This document shows, one piece after another, positions 35,930 through 48,620 of a stretch of 64,000 nt of DNA. Origin of the DNA: Anadara kagoshimensis (taxonomy: Eukaryota > Mollusca > Bivalvia > Arcoida > Arcidae); the NCBI GenBank assembly GCA_021292105.1, contig CM037874.1, forward strand, positions 27,907,083 through 27,971,082, given 5' to 3'. The notes beneath the pieces were generated by a model. That model had not been told where the DNA came from. It searched no databases and was given only the letters and a program-made list of their open reading frames with translations. The position numbers were made by a program, and so were the translations under genes. The first letter of the stretch is position 1. The number at the start of each line of letters is the position of its first letter.

Positions 35930-38900
35930 GTAAGACAAGTTATTAGTTTTCATATTTACAATTACAATACATTATTGTAAATCGTGGAATTTTCGCGCCA
36001 GGTTATTTTCGCAAGGATTGTCTTTTCGAGCTATTTGTGTACTTTTATTTTCGCGCCGAATATCAAATGCGCGAGAGTAACAAGAATATTTTATTGTGAT
36101 ATAACTTGCCGACTATTATCTCAATATAAAATATTCGCAAACGTTTTATTTTCGCATGTTGTTTATCTCGCGAATTTCTGCGAAAAAAAGAACACGAAGT
36201 TGTTATTCGATGTACAGTATGGCATATATCACTGATGGAGTTGACGAGGTTACAACTTTTATTTACATTTTAAGAATTATTTCACACAATCCTTATAAAA
36301 AGTCATGCATGTTCTATAATTAAAATATTCTTATAAATAATTCATAAATAAGCATGACTCTGGATATGTATACATGTTCCCTTTGGGTGTCTGACTAATG
36401 ATGACTAAAGGTAAATCAGCTTAGTATTAAATAACTTTAAAGAACAACATACACGCGTGCATGTGAACGAATTTCAATTGATAATGTTAAAATACGGAAA
36501 AAAACTTATGTCATACCCCGGGATTACAGGGGTGAACGCTTTTGATATTTTAGCTTAAAGCTTGCGCATACGGATCACATTGCCTCTCACCACTAAGGCC
36601 CCACTTGTAAAAAAGTTTGTTCGCTTCCCAAACGGTGCTTTTCTTCCAGACAATACTCCGGTTTCCTTTACCATCCATTTGATATTTTGATATTAATTAA
36701 AAGGACAAATATGCTAGCAGATTCGTCTTTCCCTGGTACCATCAAGAATTATTCAAACGTAGGAATTGGAAAATTATTCATAAAATGAATATCACTAGTA
36801 GGGAATTGGCAATGCATTTAATAATTATGATGACTCCATTTAAATTATGAACTTCCAACAAGTAATTTGCGAATATGGTAATTTTCCAGTTCTATCATTG
36901 GCGTTAGTCATGGTATCGAGAAACCACGATGGCGGGATGTCTACAGAAATCGGCGTTACAATTTTTTTTAAATATATCTTTACAATCATTTATAACAAAG
37001 AAGTTAGAATGAATTCCCATTGTCCTGAAAACCATAAAAACAAATTATTTTTATTTTTGAAGTATTTTTGTCTTCATTATCAATAAACCTTCTAATATAA
37101 GACTAACGCATAAAAAACAAAAACAAGTTTTCTCCAACTACGGCAACATTTTGCAATAAATAAATAAATAAATAATATTGAAATAAGATAATAATTAGAT
37201 AAAACAATACCGTAGAAATAAAATTACTAACAAAAAAGAGAATCGCGGGGGCGTGAAGAGTTGTCCGTTAACGAGGACATTTTTAAAAATGACCCTAATA
37301 ATGACCCTTGATGGTCACATATTGTCATGGCTGCAGGCATATAATCACCATCTTAATTGTCTCAGAGATGACATCATTATGTAGTACGTTGGAACTGTCA
37401 CGTAGGCACTGCTTAAAACATCGAACCAATTTAATTACAAAATTAAAACTTATACGAGAGTTGTCAGTTTGTAAATTTTTGAATATTTCATTCTGAAAAT
37501 TAAAACAAATTATGATATGGCACTTAAACAATCTACAATCATATTGTAATGTTTTGAATTTTCTAAATGAAATTTCCACTGGTTTGATAATAGATATTGG
37601 AAATTTGTAGAGATAACAGTTTCATCATTATTGCAAAGACCATACAGCGAGTAATGTCCTAAATTAAACTAAACTGAAATTATTTATCGCGTACTGCAAC
37701 ATGCTCACCGTGAAACTATTATGAACATTCTTCTAGTATTTTGGGGGATTTCATAGATAAAAAAAAACGACAGCATGGTGATTGTCCGAGTTTAACGTCT
37801 GCATGCCGTCTGTCAGCCAATATACAGACAACATGGGTTTTCAAAGCTCAATATGATTTCGAATACACATTATATATATAAGCTTGAAAAGAAAGGTAAT
37901 GTGTATTCGAGATATATTGCGCTATGAAAGATCAAACTTTTTAAAACATCATTGTTTAAACAGAAAAGTAGGGAAAAAAACTTTTAAAAAATAAGACTAA
38001 AACGGTTTGTAATGATCAGTCATTGCTCGTATTATCACAGATACCCGAAGTACGTTACTTATCCAACTTTGCAGCGTTCAACATTGAAAAAGTAACTATT
38101 ACTTATTCAACTATTATTACTCCCTTATTTTTCTAACGGTTTTTCTATTAACTTTTATAATAGTTCCGCAATGGCGAATACTTACTTATGCATGTGGTAC
38201 CAGGGAGGTGCATTGGCCACTGACAACACTCCTCCATCTGGTTCTATTCTGTGCTAATCTGACCAGAACTTGCCATTTGTATCCCTCTCTGTCCATTTCT
38301 GATTGCAGGTTTCTCCGCCAGGTGTTTCTTGGATGACATTCACAATGGCAATTACAACGTAATAATTCATCAAATAGTCCAAATTTATATAACTAATTCG
38401 ATGTTTTCTTTTAATCTTGTATTTTCAAACATCAACCATTCGCAAAAATAAAACTTGCATGATTGTAAACATGTTTTAAATCGTTCATTAAGGTATATAT
38501 GAATTTTACATGTTAAAGGATCAACAGGGCAAATCAACCACAAACCGCGATGAACAATTAAAAACTAACGTCAATTCTAAATGGCATTTTTTTTTATTTT
38601 CAGGAAATGAATGGGACTACGAAGGAGAACATGGTCCTGATCGCTGGTATTTAGACTTTCCAAAATGTGCCGGAACCCACCAGTCTCCGATCAGTATTAA
38701 AACTAACCAGGTCAAGTACGACTCTAAACTACAGAACATAAAACTACATGACTTTGACAACGTGTTTAACGTCAATATGAGCCTTACTAATAACGGACAT
38801 ACAGGTACTTGTGTTGTAAATGTTGTAAACAATGGCAATAACTGTTTGTTTGAAAATAAAACATAGATGTTAAAAGTCTGAAAAATAAGCATACAGTACA

Positions 38901-41900
38901 GGCTGTCAAAAGAGTTTAACACTAAACAAACGACTATCTCGGCCCTTCACGTATTTTAATTGCTCAGTATATTATATACGTGTTTATGTATTTCCATATT
39001 TTCATGGGTAAGATTCCTTTTGTACCCCTACCTATTAAATTCTATGTAAAATTTTTGAAGAATTGTTTAAAATTGCTATATTCCGTCATTTTTAAGCTTT
39101 TTTTAGTCGATATTAAAATTTTAGTTGAGGGTACAAATGAAAGTCTTTCATAAGCTTTTTAGTCAAAATTAAAATTTTAGTGGAGGCTACAAATGAAAGT
39201 CTGTCCTTTCCAAGTTCCTTTCTGTCTTTCATTCTTAATTATGATTTCACACATGACAGGTGTAGCCAGCTAGACAGGACGTGCTTACCTTGCCGGAGCA
39301 CCCACGATGGAAATTAAGTTTTTACTTTGCTTTTGGATTGTTATTTTGACATGGATTGGTATTATATGTTTGTTATTGATATTAACAACGCCAATAAGAA
39401 ATGCTAAATTTATATTTTAGAATTATAGATCTACATTGTATATTGCTAGGGTGCAATTGACAAGCACAGTTGCATAAAAAATATTCAACTCGCCAAGTTT
39501 GATAAATTCAATATTACACAAGCACGCATGCAATATCCCTTATTTATTGCTACCCAACACTTAACGCGTTTTTGCTACGTTTCATTTGTGGCATTTACTA
39601 TATTTGGTGGTTTCTAATTAAAATCAAACATATGTTACAGTTCAAGTAGACCTTAACGATCAGAATATGACAGTTACCGGTGGTGGTTTACCGGGCAGAT
39701 ACAGAGCTCAGCAGTTCCATTTTCACTGGGGATCTATAGACAGAAGAGGTTCAGAACACGATTTTAATGGAGTCCATTATCCAATGGAGGTAGGAACGCA
39801 TAATTACACAGGCAGTTTTAGGATCTGAAAACTCACTCGATGTGTCTGTCAGTGGTGCAGTGTAGGCTCATTGCGGACTCAAAAAGGAAGGTTGATGGGG
39901 TGTTGCGCCCCAGTCATGAATATTTCACTTATATACAATGTATAGGCGACCATGATCAGTTCAGGGATGGTCGAAGAAACCGGAGTGTCAGCCGACGGAA
40001 ATCTACGAACATCGTCAAAGGAACTGACAAAGAACTCACAAGTGGGATAGTAACTGTAACAGCTTGTTCAATGAAAGAAGCAAAGGTTATTAACATCATA
40101 TATGAAAAAAATATTTTGAGGTGAACTCGAAACAGAATTAATCACTGGTTACAATGCCAAACACGCAAAAAGTGACAAACATAGTTTGTTTCAGAACACG
40201 TAATGCAAATTGGCAAAATCATGAAGACTGGTGACGAGTAGGCAATCTAAACCTGTACAAACATTGCATATCGGTGCCAGAATATCACTCTGACATTAAG
40301 TTTAGTCATTGTGACAGTTCATGCAAGCTACAGCCGTCGAGAACATCGGCATCACGTGTCTAACTACGACAACGAACCAATCAAAATTTTGCCGGAAATC
40401 CTTTACGAATACTACTTAACACACCGATGTATTTATAGTACGCGGGGGAATTCCAACATTTAGAAAGTTTTCGAAAAATCCTCGTCTATTAACAGAATTT
40501 TCAAACACTATTTCTCAGTTTAGTCAATTAGTAAACATAATTTTTTGCGTCCTTTTGCAATTGGTTGCGTCCAACATTATTTATTTTGCTGAAAAGACGC
40601 AGAATTGCGCGTCCAGTAAAACCCTGAGTATAAATTGAAATAATGAATCACAGTTGCCGTTGCTAAGTTTTGAACCCGCGAACTATGTTAACATAATACT
40701 GTATATTTATTTTGTATATTTATTTTTTATTCATTAATGTTTTAATTTGTTTTGTTATTTTAGATGCACATTGTACATTATTTAGACATTTACGGAAACC
40801 TGACAGAAGCAATGGACAAAGAACACGGGTTAATGGTTCTGGCATTTATGTTTGAGGTAAGGATTGTGTGTCGTATAGTTTGTTTCTACTTACCAATGCT
40901 ATTATTTAAAATTCTTTATTACGTATACAAAGCCCGAGAGTCAACACATTTATCTTTAGTCTTTTGGGGGCTTAAAGTACTCTCATATACCATTTTTTAA
41001 ATTTATCTGTAAATACATGAAAGTAGTATATGACAATAACGACAGAATTTAAAAAAGTATATTAGAGTACTACTTAATTATTAGCATGGACGTCTGGATT
41101 CTTCATATGCAATACACTTATACTCATTGATGACCGACTAGAAAGGCAACTCCAATCATAACGGCACAGGGGATATTTGGGTTCTAACTTTCATATTCTA
41201 TTTATCATGTAAAATAGGCAAACAACATTGGCCTGTTCGCTTGACCTTTATTTTAAATATTTTTTACTGGCCAGTATATTAATATATAGGTAATACAGAT
41301 GTTTATATCGCCTATATCATAGAAACGTGCAAAGTTCATGTATCAATTCAAACCCTTATTCTACCTATGTATTTGGCTGGATCAACGTTAATGAATATTC
41401 CTAGTGAAAGGTCAAACGGACAGGTCAATGTTGTTTGCCTTTACAGACCACGGGAAATCACCAACGCAGTAAAATTCGATTTTCTTTGAGTTACCTCGCT
41501 TTAAGCTCCGAAACCAAATTTCAATACAAGTCCCGTGTCACTGGTACATCGATAATTGTAACGCCCCTATAATAAAGACAAGATACAGTTTGACATTTTA
41601 AATTATTTTACAATTACAAGTATCTGGCCCCGGTTTCACAATTATTCCTTAGCTAAGATTTTTCTTAACTTAAATCTGGCAAAACTTAAAATCTTTACAA
41701 CTTTGTTGATTTTTAAGATATTCAGGGATTTAAGATCTCATTCTATTAAGATCACTTCTAGATTTAAACATTTGCATTTAGTTTTGACAAAAATATTCAT
41801 CAGCAGTTCCAAAAATAGATAACCAAATTTTGCTAATTTAAGTTAAGGAAAATCTTAGCTAAGGAATGATTGTGAAACAGGGACCAGGTATTTCTATCTT

Positions 41901-43679
41901 TAAACAATAACTAGGTTTGACAGACGATTTCTCCAATAAATTGTGATTATTTATGTTGATTATAAGTAATGTGTTATTTCGTGATTAATTTGTAGATTGG
42001 ATCAGAGGAGTATCACAATGACCATTTTAATGAAATAATCTCACATTTTGATGAAATAGCTCACAAAGGTAAACATTTTACTACTTTTTTAAATGAAATA
42101 TTTCATTGCGCCATATGATAACAGTTGATCGTAACGATTCTGAATGTGTAATGACTTCCAATACTTGGCAACGTGGTGGTAACAGTTCAAAACGCATGAA
42201 TGCATAAGGACATGTATAATTTTGTTACCACTTGACAATTTGGTGGCAACTGTCTGATATTCCTGAAATCATAAGGACATACCAAACTTTGTTGCATTTT
42301 GGTCACTAGTTGGTAAAATTTGACAAATGGGAAAGTACATACCGAGCCGTGTCATATTGGACAACATGGTGATTTGGATATGGATTGGTATGATTGTGTT
42401 TGATTGAAAACATAAACCTGTTATAAATTGTCATTAATGAATACCTATACAACAATTAATGAAATCAGCTGCAGTTATTTTTGTATGGACATTGTAAGAC
42501 GCCTGATTTAACCACACCACCCGACGAAGAACCGTATTGTCCGATGTCCGTCCAGAGCCGTTTATATTGTTTGTTTCTTTGTTGTGCCTTCCTTTTATGT
42601 TGGTCCTATTACTGTCAACTACATATCATTCACCCAGAACATTTTTACTTGTAGATGATCACGTGAATATACCCAGTGTACCACTGTCTTCACTGATACC
42701 GGATGTATCCTCCCTAGACCATTACTACCGGTATGATGGTAGTCTAACTACCCCGCCTTGTTTTGAAAGTGTTGTATGGACAGTTTTCAAGAAAACCATC
42801 AGAGTTACCCAAACACAGGTGAGATGACATTTTGTATTCTAGGTTTTAGCTCACTGTTACAAAGTGGAGAGAAGGTTATTCCACACAGCGGACGGACAAA
42901 ACATGAGTATGCCATGTGCTACGTTTGATTTTTTATGAAATAATACAGTTAAAAAATAGCACCTGCCCATTGTTTTTAAACTGTATTATTTCATTAATAA
43001 TCAAAAGCACTGCATGTCGGCTATGGTACAATTTTCGATAAGCTTTAAGGAGCTGAATATATAAGTGAGCTACGGTTGCTTTTCAAACAGTGTGCGCGCA
43101 TTGTGTTTAGACATCGATATGTATCTATCGTACCTTTAACATAGACCGTTTTAAAATACAGCGAACGGGGGAAACTACATCGTCTGGAGGTATTGAACCA
43201 GTAAATTCTTTTTTTTTTGTGCTAGTTATTTGTTGGGATTAAGTTGTCCTACCGTTTTACGAAACAGCATACGAAAAAAACCAAAAGGAAATGAAATAGA
43301 TCTGTTGTCTTAGTTTGCAGTGATGTAGTATAATCAGTTACCAATATCTACAGTTTGGTAAAGAGACGCAGTTGCTCATTGTTTCATGTTTGCATTTGTT
43401 TTTCAGCCTTTTAAATATGCTTTGTTGATAGTTTTGTTTTGTTTCCAGATCAATGCTTTTCGTCATAAAGTGAAGAAAACGGCGAACGGAGAACCGGAAA
43501 AAGATTTGTCAGACGATTTCCGGCCACCTCAACCAATCAATGACAGAGTTGTTTATTCCAGCAAACCAGAGAAGATATATTTTGATAACAATAACAGTGC
43601 CAATATACAAAATGTCAACAGTCTTACTATAGTGCCATTGCTCGTGTCATCCTTATACTCCATATACCGTACTGCATAG
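35854..43679 (+). CDS. Alpha-carbonic anhydrase, secreted, probably GPI-anchored
   Basis: Exons 35854-35929 (one of five possible first exons), 38604-38804, 39641-39789, 40764-40856, 41996-42068, 42655-42818 and 43449-43679, giving 328 residues. All junctions are GT...AG with agreeing phases (1,1,0,0,1,0). The enzyme interconverts CO2 and bicarbonate. Zinc-binding histidines are in QFHFHW and MHIVHY. The proton-shuttle His is in NNGHT, the gatekeeper Glu in GSEHDF and the Thr in SLTTPPC. Two cysteines (FPKC, TPPC) can form the disulfide of secreted members. After the catalytic domain comes a polar linker and a C-terminal hydrophobic run (LTIVPLLVSSLYSIY) that looks like a GPI-attachment signal, as in CA4/CA15 relatives. 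A role in shell or acid-base chemistry is an inference. AATAAA lies 88 bp past the stop. Confidence 0.93.
35972..36220. mobile_element. Palindromic MITE with TTTTCGCG motifs
   Basis: TATTGTAAATCGTGGAATTT... to ...CGATGTACAGTATG, with many TTTTCGCG / CGCGAA motifs inside. Related to 20524-20736. Confidence 0.55.
36240..38190. other. Gene-free stretch in carbonic anhydrase intron 1
   Basis: No exon recognised. One hairpin is at about 37859-37912 (CGAATACACATTA and its complement TAATGTGTATTCG around a 27-bp loop). Confidence 0.4.
38197..38334 (-). pseudogene. LINE C-terminal fragment (RTE-like)
   Basis: The minus strand reads PRNTWRRNLQSEMDREGYKW then QVLVRLAQNRTRWRSVV, uninterrupted for about 46 residues. 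The RPRxTWRR...A.(N/D)R.RWR pattern is the C-terminal tail of RTE-type LINE proteins. No upstream part remains. It lies 270 bp before the carbonic anhydrase body. Confidence 0.6.
38604..38804 (+). CDS. Carbonic anhydrase exon 2 (common acceptor)
   Basis: Acceptor TTTTTATTTTCAG, phase 1. Encodes (G)NEWDYEGEHGPDRWYLDF, then PKCAGTHQSPISI and ...VNMSLTNNGHT. It is the shared target for all upstream signal-peptide exons. It contains the first disulfide cysteine and the NNGH proton-shuttle histidine. Confidence 0.93.
39160..39400 (-). mobile_element. Repeat family F, partial reverse copy
   Basis: GTGCTTACCTTGCCGGAGCA, then TTACTTTGCTTTTGGATTG and ACATGGATTGGTAT. It lies in carbonic anhydrase intron 2. 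Confidence 0.6.
39641..39789 (+). CDS. Carbonic anhydrase exon 3
   Basis: Encodes VQVDLNDQNMTVTGGGLPGR, YRAQQFHFHWGSIDRRGSEH and DFNGVHYPME. Contains zinc ligands His-94 and His-96 and Glu-106 (CA2 numbering). Confidence 0.95.
40764..40856 (+). CDS. Carbonic anhydrase exon 4
   Basis: Ninety-three bases in phase 0: MHIVHYLDIYGNLTEAMDKE then HGLMVLAFMFE. Provides the third zinc histidine (MHIVHY). Confidence 0.95.
41624..41888. mobile_element. MITE family B, copy 3
   Basis: CTGGCCCCGGTTTCACAATT and ATTCCTTAGCTAAGATTT at the left, complemented by AATCTTAGCTAAGGAATGAT and GTGAAACAGGGACCAGG at the right. It lies in carbonic anhydrase intron 4. Confidence 0.85.
41996..42068 (+). CDS. Carbonic anhydrase exon 5
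   Basis: Encodes IGSEEYHNDHFNEIISHFDE then IAHK, the variable helix after the third zinc ligand. Acceptor TTTGTAG, donor GTAAAC. Confidence 0.88.
42655..42818 (+). CDS. Carbonic anhydrase exon 6
   Basis: Encodes DDHVNIPSVPLSSLIPDVSS, LDHYYRYDGSLTTPPCFESV and VWTVFKKTIRVTQTQ. Contains Thr-199 and Thr-200 and the second disulfide cysteine. Confidence 0.95.
43449..43679 (+). CDS. Carbonic anhydrase terminal exon 7
   Basis: Encodes INAFRHKVKKTANGEPEKDL, then DDFRPPQPINDRVVYSSKPE, an Asn-rich linker and a hydrophobic C-terminus ending YRTA before TAG. The DDFRPPQPINDRxV phrase is the family's C-terminal signature. Confidence 0.93.
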   Translation: MNAFRHKVKKTANGEPEKDLSDDFRPPQPINDRVVYSSKPEKIYFDNNNSANIQNVNSLTIVPLLVSSLYSIYRTA

Positions 43680-43766
43680 ATACAACCCATTGTCATCAAA
43701 TATTCATGAAACTTTTCATATTTTCACAATTCATGTTGATTATTTCTTAAACATGGCATCTTGTGA

Positions 43767-43772
43767 AATAAA
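43767..43772 (+). terminator. Poly(A) signal of the carbonic anhydrase gene
   Basis: AATAAA 88 bp after the stop codon. Another AATAAA near 43947 could serve as well. Confidence 0.45.
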
Positions 43773-44894
43773 TGCACCATTTGTTCAATTTGTCATACAA
43801 ATGCATAATATTTTTTGCATTTCCTATTTTCAAGTTCGATGTGGGTTTCATTCTGAAAAAACTTGCATGCCGACATAATGGGTATTCCATTTTCATAAAC
43901 AAGAAATCCATTTTTTTTTCAAATAAGTATCATTAGTAAGAAAAAAATAAATGTACAGACAATATGTATACATGTATATTCTATACGGATCTAAGAATTC
44001 CAAATTTTGAAAATGATTATCATTGATGAGACACGACATCAATTTCTGTGGTTTTTTTTTTCAATAAGAAAATAACCATATTTTGAAAAAAATATAAAAA
44101 GTGTATAGTATATAAGAGAATACTTAAGAGGAATTTTAATAAAAGCAATGCTTACACAAAAGTTTGTCACAGCATTTGCAATATCCACTTTCGGTGATTT
44201 TAGTATTGAAGGTATCATTTATATTGGTTCAGCATCCTGTATCACTGTCATGATTATCACCTTTGATTTATATAAACAGTGCTATTTATACAATAAATTT
44301 TCATTTGTACTTTGTTGTTTCTTTTTTTCTGTATGTTAATCAAATGCCATACAGTGAAATCATTGATTTCTGTGGTGTCACAATTTTTCGTTGTTTTTAT
44401 GGATATCGTTACCCGCGAATATGTAAATCACCTTTTTTTCGCGAGCACTTTATTAGTTTAAACAATATTTATTCATCATTAGATACAAATAATATAATTC
44501 ATAACAAACTTTAAACTGGATTCAGGAACAAGCGCTAGCTTATTTCAACCCGTCTCCAGAACAACTGTACAACATAATGTAAAACAACCTTTATTGTCAA
44601 CTGCCAACCCCAAACTAATTCATAAGACACTCCATGTTTTACGCGATTTGCACTTTGGGTTAACAGTGAAACAATAAAGATTGTTCTACAGTAATTCAAT
44701 ATATAATGGCCGTAACTAGAAAAAACAAAAGTTATAAGTACAGTGGTTAAATTTTTAAATTACTAACAAACTAATAATAAAAAAAGAGAAAGTGATTGCC
44801 CATCAAAAACATGTTATGATATAATTACTAACACAAGACTAAGTATAATAAATACAAGTACATATATAATTATATATCGGTGTGGCGAAGTATA

Positions 44895-47316
44895 TTAGAA
44901 CCTTTTTGTCAAATAGATATATTCTTGAACTGTATTAAAAATTTCTTCATTTTGTTCAGTAGTTAAATTCTCAGAGTCACCAAATAACAATAGTTTTACA
45001 GTTGTGTTGACGGTCAGATTATCTATGGATTCCTTTCGAACTTCGTCATATAGGGGACATAATAGAAGAAAATGTTTAACAGATTCGATTTGACCACACT
45101 GACATAGAGGACTATCAATTAAATTCTTTTTATACAAGTGTTCATTAAGGGAGCTACATTCTAGTCTAAGTCTACAATGAAAAATTTGTTCCCTTCGTTT
45201 ACCAAAATAGTATATAAGGGGATTTTAAAACTTTTGTCGATGTGTGATTTGAAATTATTTATAGAGCTTTGTCTTACGTCTATTGGTAAGTCGTTCCAGT
45301 CACGTGTAGTTGTGGGCAGAAAAGAGTTGTAATAATAACTTGTATGACAATGTATTGTTTCTAAGTTTTGGTTATGTCTTGTTGTGTATTGATGTACGTC
45401 CGAATGTCTGTTAGGTATAAGAGATTGAAGATAATCAGGAGTTAAACCATTAACCATCTTGTAATAAATTAAAAGTCTATGTTTGCGTCGTCTGTCTTTT
45501 AAGTTTCCCAACCAGTTTCCTGATAAAGTAAGTGGCGACTTACAAGTTTAGTAGCACCGGTTACTATTCTTGCAGCTTCAATATTAATTTTTTCTAACTT
45601 GTCAATAAGTTCGTCCGTCATATTGTCCCAAACAACGTCGGCATATTCTAATAAGGGTCTGATAAAGCTTATATATATTTTTCTAAAGTTTTTCTGTCTA
45701 GTTGGAATTTTAATTTACGAAAGAAAGAAAGTCTAAAGTTTGCTTTAGTTAAGACAGATAAAATATGACAGTTCCATGTTCCATGAATAGAAAAATGAAT
45801 TCCAAGATGTTTATGGGATTCTACCTCTAGTATGGGTGTGTCATTCATATACAGTTGGGGATGGAAGGGAGGGGCTGTTTTTCTCGAAATGATCATAGAT
45901 TCGGTTTTATTGGGGTTAAAGGTCACTAGCCAACTTTTGGCCCAAGTATGTATTTTCTGTAAGTCTCTATTAAGTAAATCAGCAGCAGAAAAAGGGTTGT
46001 CGACTATTATTGTCAAAGATGTGTCGTCTGCAAATAAACGAATTTTACTATTTATACTATCAACAATGTCGTTGATATAAATAATGAATAGTAAGGGACC
46101 TAATATTGAACCTTGAGGAACTCCAGATTTAATACCTAGCCAAGAAGAAAAAACGTTATTTCGAAGAACTACTCTTTGCTTTCTACCAGATAAATAATTT
46201 CTAAACCATAGAAGTAAATGACCACAGATTCCTAAAGAGCGAAGCTTTGCAATCAGTCCAGAGTGCCAAACTCTGTCAAATGCTTTTGTAATGTCACAGA
46301 ATACAGCTCTTACTTCTTTTCCACAATCTACTGCTTGTAAAATATCATTGCTGAGATCTAATAGTTGATTCACAGCAGAATCGCCTTTTCTGAATCCTGA
46401 TTGAAGAGGAGAAATCAAACCATTTTCCAAAAGAAAATTATTTAGATGTTTGAAAATACATCTTTCCATAACTTTACCTAATAACGATAGAAGTGAAATA
46501 GGTCTATAATTACCAACGCAACTAGGGTCATCTTTCTTAAATATGGGGGTGACATGAGCCTTTTTCCATTCAGAAGGTTATTTAGATGCCTAATAGATTT
46601 GTTATAAAAACTGCTTAGGGGTTGCGCTAGAATGTCAGATGCATGTTTAAGAAGAAGCGGGTGTACATGATCAGGGCCAGATGTTTTGGATATGTTAAGT
46701 GTACTTAATATATCTGATACGTCGTTTGGTGTTATGTGCATGTCCGAGAGTGTATTTTCACATATAGTTATATTTGGAGGTTGTTTACCGTCATCATGTA
46801 ATGAACTTTGATCAGCAAAATATTGATTAAGTGTGTCGGCTTTAATCTGTTCGTCATATATTACTTCATTGTCAACAATTAAGGGGGAATGGTTGATGCT
46901 TTATCAGGAGAAATAAATGATTTCACAATTTGCCACCAGTTTTTGTCATCTAATTTACCAGATTGTAGTTTCTCTCCAAGTTTACTGTAGTGTGTTGTTT
47001 GCTTGAGTTACAAGTTTATTACATTTGTTTCGAATTTTTCTAAATTGAGCCCAGTGAAACTCTGAGTTTGATTTTTTAGCTTGTTGTGAAGTCGTTTGCG
47101 TTTTCGTATTAATTTCCTTATGTTATTGTGCATCCATGGTTTATCATTAAACCGTATGACTACTTGTTTGTGTGGTATACTTTGATTTGCGGCTGAATGT
47201 ATAATTTCCGATATTTGTAGTGCTGTTTTGTCTATGTCGGTATCGTCTATAAACGTCCAGTCTGTGTCAGTAAGTATTTGTCGAAAAAGATCGTAATTTC
47301 CGTTTTGTAATCCCAA
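44895..47316 (-). pseudogene. LINE reverse transcriptase and C-terminus, broken
   Basis: Fragments in changing frames: a linker (FNDKPWMHNNIRKLIRKRKR), ISKTSGPDHVHPLLLKHA, then LQSGFRKGDSAVNQLL, AVFCDITKAFDRVWHSGL, SGVPQGSILGPLLFIIYIND, and the catalytic box RLFADDTSL (FADD variant). After further shifts come a KMVNGLTPDYL-type region and the CxC...HxxxxC C-terminus. Frame changes are seen near 47010, 46480-46560, 45670-45510 and 45150. Confidence 0.85.
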
Positions 47317-48172
47317 ATGTTTCGCTTACAAGAGTTTTTAGAATCTTTTGTAATATTTAAAACAAGAAAAATAGGACAGTGATATCGTTGTTGTACTTCT
47401 AAAAATACTTCGCCTACACCGCAGTTAAAAATAATATCTTTTTTGTTGACTATAAATAAATCAATAAGTGATACAGAATTATCCCAATAATGGGTAGGTT
47501 CACTAATTATTTGTGAGAAATTATAACTATCTAATATATTCTTTATCTGTTTGTTGGCTGGGTTTAATTGGTTTTCATTAAAATCACCGGTAATAATAAT
47601 ATAATCGGTATTTAAATTAACTGCTTGGTCTATCGAATATTCTATTTTATCCCATACAGTACGGTTTGAATCAGGGGGTCTATAAAAGGTTCCTATTAAA
47701 ACAGTTTTTGACTTTATTAAAACTTCTAGCCAAACACATTCTAGTTCTGATATTTCTAGTTCTGGTTTATGTTTAAAATAAAGCGAATTTTTTACATAAG
47801 CTATAACCCCACCCCCTTTCTTTGAATCTCTGTTACAAAAAATTGGTTTGTGAAAACCTTCAATTTCAATGTCAGGGTCACGATTTGATTGGTTGAGCCA
47901 AGTTTCTGTGAACAAAAGGATATCATAGTGACTTAGTTCACTACGAATTATGTCTAGTTTTGGGAGTAAACTATTGACATTCAAGTGTAGAATTGTGAAA
48001 TATTTCTTATATAGGATTCAATAGAAGGGTCTGATAAGTTACTAAATGATATGTTATCAGAACTGGTCTCAATAGTACTAGTTTCAGGACCAGGGTTCTT
48101 TTCTACGTCTCCTGACATATATAACAATGTTACAATGATATAAATAAATATTATATTATACATATAATCCAA
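47247..48172 (-). pseudogene. LINE 2A segment and endonuclease, frameshifted
   Basis: The reading from 48172 carries LLYMSGDVEKNPGPET, whose DVExNPGP is the ribosome-skipping 2A signature. After one frame change near 47985 comes the AP-type endonuclease: LNVNSLLPKLD, LLFTETWLN, GGGVIAYV, GTFYRPPDSN, ITGDFNEN and SLIDLFIV. A second frame change lies near 47300. Confidence 0.85.
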
Positions 48173-48620
48173 TATATTGAAGTTACGTAATGTTTTTAAA
48201 ATATATGTGTTTCAATTTGTAACCACTAATATACATTGTAATGTAGATAATGAGAACAGTAAACATTATGTTATTAATGATATAATTTGTAATCTGACAT
48301 CTCATAACAATGAGACTAAGAATTAAAATCAAAATAATAATGGTTATGAGTAAGGAAAAGTTATATGCTCTGGACTTTCTACTTCGTGAACTATGCTTAA
48401 GTCTTATGTTAAAACATCCTATCCTAGCCCTGTAAAGATCTAGGGATATATCCATTTAGGTAACACCAGAAGAATAATAATAACTACAGGGCTCAGGAGG
48501 ATGGTGATAACAACAAAGTCAGTAATGATAGGCATCAGTGTGAACACATAGAAACAAAATAAAAAGTAAAAAAGAAATGAAAACAAATGTAAAATAAGGG
48601 GAAAAAATATAGAACTAAAA

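Larger units (their letters stand above)
44454..48620 (-). mobile_element. Nearly full-length CR1/L2/Jockey-type LINE
   Basis: A 4.17-kb insertion flanked by the 13-bp direct repeat GCGAGCACTTTAT at 44441-44453 and 48621-48633. The interrupted host sequence is the TTTCGCG repeat, seen uninterrupted at 48778. In order on the minus strand: a 5' leader, an N-terminal segment with a 2A motif (GDVEKNPGP), an endonuclease domain, a reverse transcriptase, and a C-terminal zinc-like region (PLCQCGQIESVKHFLLLCPL). The order and motifs suit the Jockey/CR1/L2 group; the exact clade is not settled. At least four frameshifts make it inactive. Confidence 0.9.
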
